Below are positions 56,347 to 57,857 of a stretch of DNA of 57,857 nucleotides, piece after piece. Below the pieces are notes generated by a model. The model saw only the letters and a program-made list of their open reading frames with translations. It was not told where the DNA came from and made no database searches. A program made the position numbers and the translations under genes. This stretch comes from Candidatus Falkowiibacteriota bacterium. GTDB lineage: Bacteria > Patescibacteriota > Patescibacteriia > JACRDY01. Positions within the stretch are counted from its first letter, which is position 1. Every line of letters starts with the position of its first letter. The DNA lies in contig JACRDY010000041.1 in NCBI GenBank assembly GCA_016218485.1, positions 1 through 57,857 on the forward strand. The letters are read 5' to 3'.

Positions 56347-56447
56347 TCCAGCACCTTCCAGAATACCCCACAGCAAGCTGCGGGGATGAATGGCTTAATA
56401 TAAATCTTCCTGCGGGATGTATAATACCCCGACAGGAAGGTGCTGGA
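56347..56447. mobile_element. CCAGCACC-family element, copy D, with a TATAAT
   Basis: The ends TCCAGCACCTTCC and GGAAGGTGCTGGA match; the internal third end copy is absent as in copy C. A perfect TATAAT lies at 56420-56425, about 30 nt before the next ATG; the other copies lack it. Confidence 0.85.
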
Positions 56448-56456
56448 TTTATTTCT

Positions 56457-57857
56457 ATGCACCTCAATCCTCATATTTTTCGCGGGTACGACCTACGCGG
56501 CGAGGTTGACAAAGATCTCAACCCAGAAATCGCTGAACACCTGGGCCGAGCCTATGGCACCTACCTGCATCAGCAGGGCATCAGCCGAGCAGTGGTGGGG
56601 CGGGACTGCCGTCTGACCAGTCCGGATTACTCCGCGGCCTTAACCAAGGGTATTGCCGCCACCGGCGTGGCCGTGGTGGATATTGGTTTGACGCTCGTTG
56701 GTACGTTCTACTGGGCGCAGTACTATCTAGAGATCCAGGGCGGGGTGATGGTCACTGCCTCGCACAATCCCAAGGAGTATAACGGTTTTAAGTTTGCCAC
56801 CAATTTTTCCGAAACCATGGTGGCGCAAGAGTTGGAGCAGCTGCGGGTTTTGGTGGAGGCAGAAGATTATTTTTTGGTTAAAGAGCCCGCTAAGGTCACG
56901 CAGCAGGATGTCCTGCCAGCCTATTATCAGGATTTGGCCAATCGTTTTTCCATTAACAAGAAGTTTACCGTCGTGGTGGACCCGAGCCATGCCACGCCCG
57001 GCGCCATTGTGCCTGAATTGCTGCGTAAAGTTGGCTGTGAGGTAGTTGAAAAAAATACCAGCTTAGACGGCACGTTCCCTTTGGGTGTGGCTGACCCGAC
57101 CGAGACCACGGTGGCCAATCGGCTGGTGACTGAAGTACTGGAGGCTAAAGCCGACATCGGCTTTTCTTATGACGCCGATGGCGACCGGATTGGTATTGTT
57201 GATGAAACCGGGGGGATTATCTGGAATGACGTTCTCGTGGCGTTGTTTGCCGAGGATGTGCTCGCGCAGCATCCGGGCGCGACGATTATGTACAATACGC
57301 TGTGTTCCAAGGTGGTGGATGACACGATCAAGGCCAATGGCGGCAAGCCATACATGTGGCGGACCGGCCACTCGTTTCTCAAGCGCAAGAATCAAGAGGT
57401 CGGCGCCGCTTTTATTGGCGAGCTGTCCGGACATTTCTTTTTTTCGGCTGACTTCTATAACCATGATGACGGCTGCTACACCACGTTGCGTGTATTGGAT
57501 TATTTGTCACGGACCAAGCAGACGCTCTCACAGGCGGTGGGGCGTTTGCCGAAATATATCTCAAGCCCGGAGGTCAAAGTCGGCTGTCCGGACGACCAGA
57601 AAGCGCTCCTGATCAAGAAGCTGGGTAAAGTGCTCCGGACCGACTGGCCGGAGGCCGAAGTGATTGATGACGAGCGGGCCGGCGACGGGGTGCGGCTGGA
57701 AATGGTTGACTCCATGTTTGTGATTCGTTATTCCCAGAACGGGCCGTATTTGACGATCAAGTTTGAAGCCCACCATCAGGAGAAGTACGACGCCCTCAAA
57801 AAATACATTAATGACCTCCTGCACCAGTACTCGGAAGTAGACTGGAGTTTTGGGGTC
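56457..57857 (+). CDS. Phosphomannomutase/phosphoglucomutase (3' end outside the window)
   Basis: 467 codons without a stop to the window edge, close to the full family length. IFRGYDLRGEVDKDL is the typical N-terminus. The phosphoserine loop is VTASHNPKEYNGFK, the metal loop is YDADGDRIGIVDE, the sugar-specificity loop is GELSGHFFF, and the C-terminal phosphate-binding part is reached. The enzyme interconverts hexose 6- and 1-phosphates, feeding GDP-mannose or UDP-glucose and so the surface-glycan genes of this window. The ATG lies 9 nt after a CCAGCACC element, which may supply its promoter. Confidence 0.93.
   Translation, partial: MHLNPHIFRGYDLRGEVDKDLNPEIAEHLGRAYGTYLHQQGISRAVVGRDCRLTSPDYSAALTKGIAATGVAVVDIGLTLVGTFYWAQYYLEIQGGVMVTASHNPKEYNGFKFATNFSETMVAQELEQLRVLVEAEDYFLVKEPAKVTQQDVLPAYYQDLANRFSINKKFTVVVDPSHATPGAIVPELLRKVGCEVVEKNTSLDGTFPLGVADPTETTVANRLVTEVLEAKADIGFSYDADGDRIGIVDETGGIIWNDVLVALFAEDVLAQHPGATIMYNTLCSKVVDDTIKANGGKPYMWRTGHSFLKRKNQEVGAAFIGELSGHFFFSADFYNHDDGCYTTLRVLDYLSRTKQTLSQAVGRLPKYISSPEVKVGCPDDQKALLIKKLGKVLRTDWPEAEVIDDERAGDGVRLEMVDSMFVIRYSQNGPYLTIKFEAHHQEKYDALKKYINDLLHQYSEVDWSFGV

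Overview
The window looks like a chromosome segment of a Candidate Phyla Radiation (Patescibacteria) bacterium, probably in the Parcubacteria/ABY1 part of the group. That placement is inferred from gene content, not from a marker tree. The content includes subtilases fused to FG-GAP repeats, DUF2304 beside a GT2 enzyme, PrgI/VirB4/VirB6-type secretion genes with a giant Cys-rich partner, free-standing S23-type four-helix proteins, and mostly Shine-Dalgarno-less starts. The genetic code appears standard: prfB (RF2) is intact and TGA is used as a stop.

Layout. 1-5302: TPR membrane protein, a secreted repeat protein, a REP-associated transposase (RAYT) and a subtilase with a beta-propeller tail. 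5302-11608: cell-surface glycan genes (GtrA, two GT2, DUF2304, two GT4, a UDP-glucuronate decarboxylase-like epimerase). 11940-17279: housekeeping genes (alkyltransferase, SET protein, prfB, epimerase, TsaC, rsmA). 17479-38993: a type IV secretion-like locus with a 2838-residue secreted Cys-rich protein, VirB6-like, PrgI, TraC-like, VirB4 and a possible VirB8, interleaved with metK and two four-helix-bundle genes. 39044-44847: comF, three tRNAs plus a broken tRNA, a GIY-YIG nuclease, recG and a small transcription unit with its own promoter and terminator. 45203-45901: a second RAYT. 45931-56090 (minus strand): two VirB2-like pilins (one fused to an M15 peptidase), a beta-propeller membrane protein, a polybasic repeat membrane protein, clpC, a membrane protein, htpX and lemA. 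56457-end: a phosphomannomutase/phosphoglucomutase running off the window.

The most unusual property is the density of structured repeats. Nearly every intergenic gap is a long inverted repeat. Several are built from short repeated words whose arms differ between families while the loops stay conserved. At least four palindromic families recur, three with compensatory changes between copies. One family (ends CCAGCACC/GGTGCTGG) has inserted into the 3' end of the SET gene with an apparent 6-bp target duplication, and the lost 27 codons are still readable downstream. Other elements lie in frame inside coding sequences (both RAYTs, a GT2, recG, a 478-residue protein; one 30-mer lies in two different frames in two genes).

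The pilins, VirB4, PrgI, VirB6-like protein and candidate VirB8 plausibly form one envelope-spanning machine with the giant Cys-rich protein as its surface component. No relaxase, VirD4 coupling protein or outer-membrane core (VirB7/9/10) is visible, so ordinary conjugation is not supported by this window.
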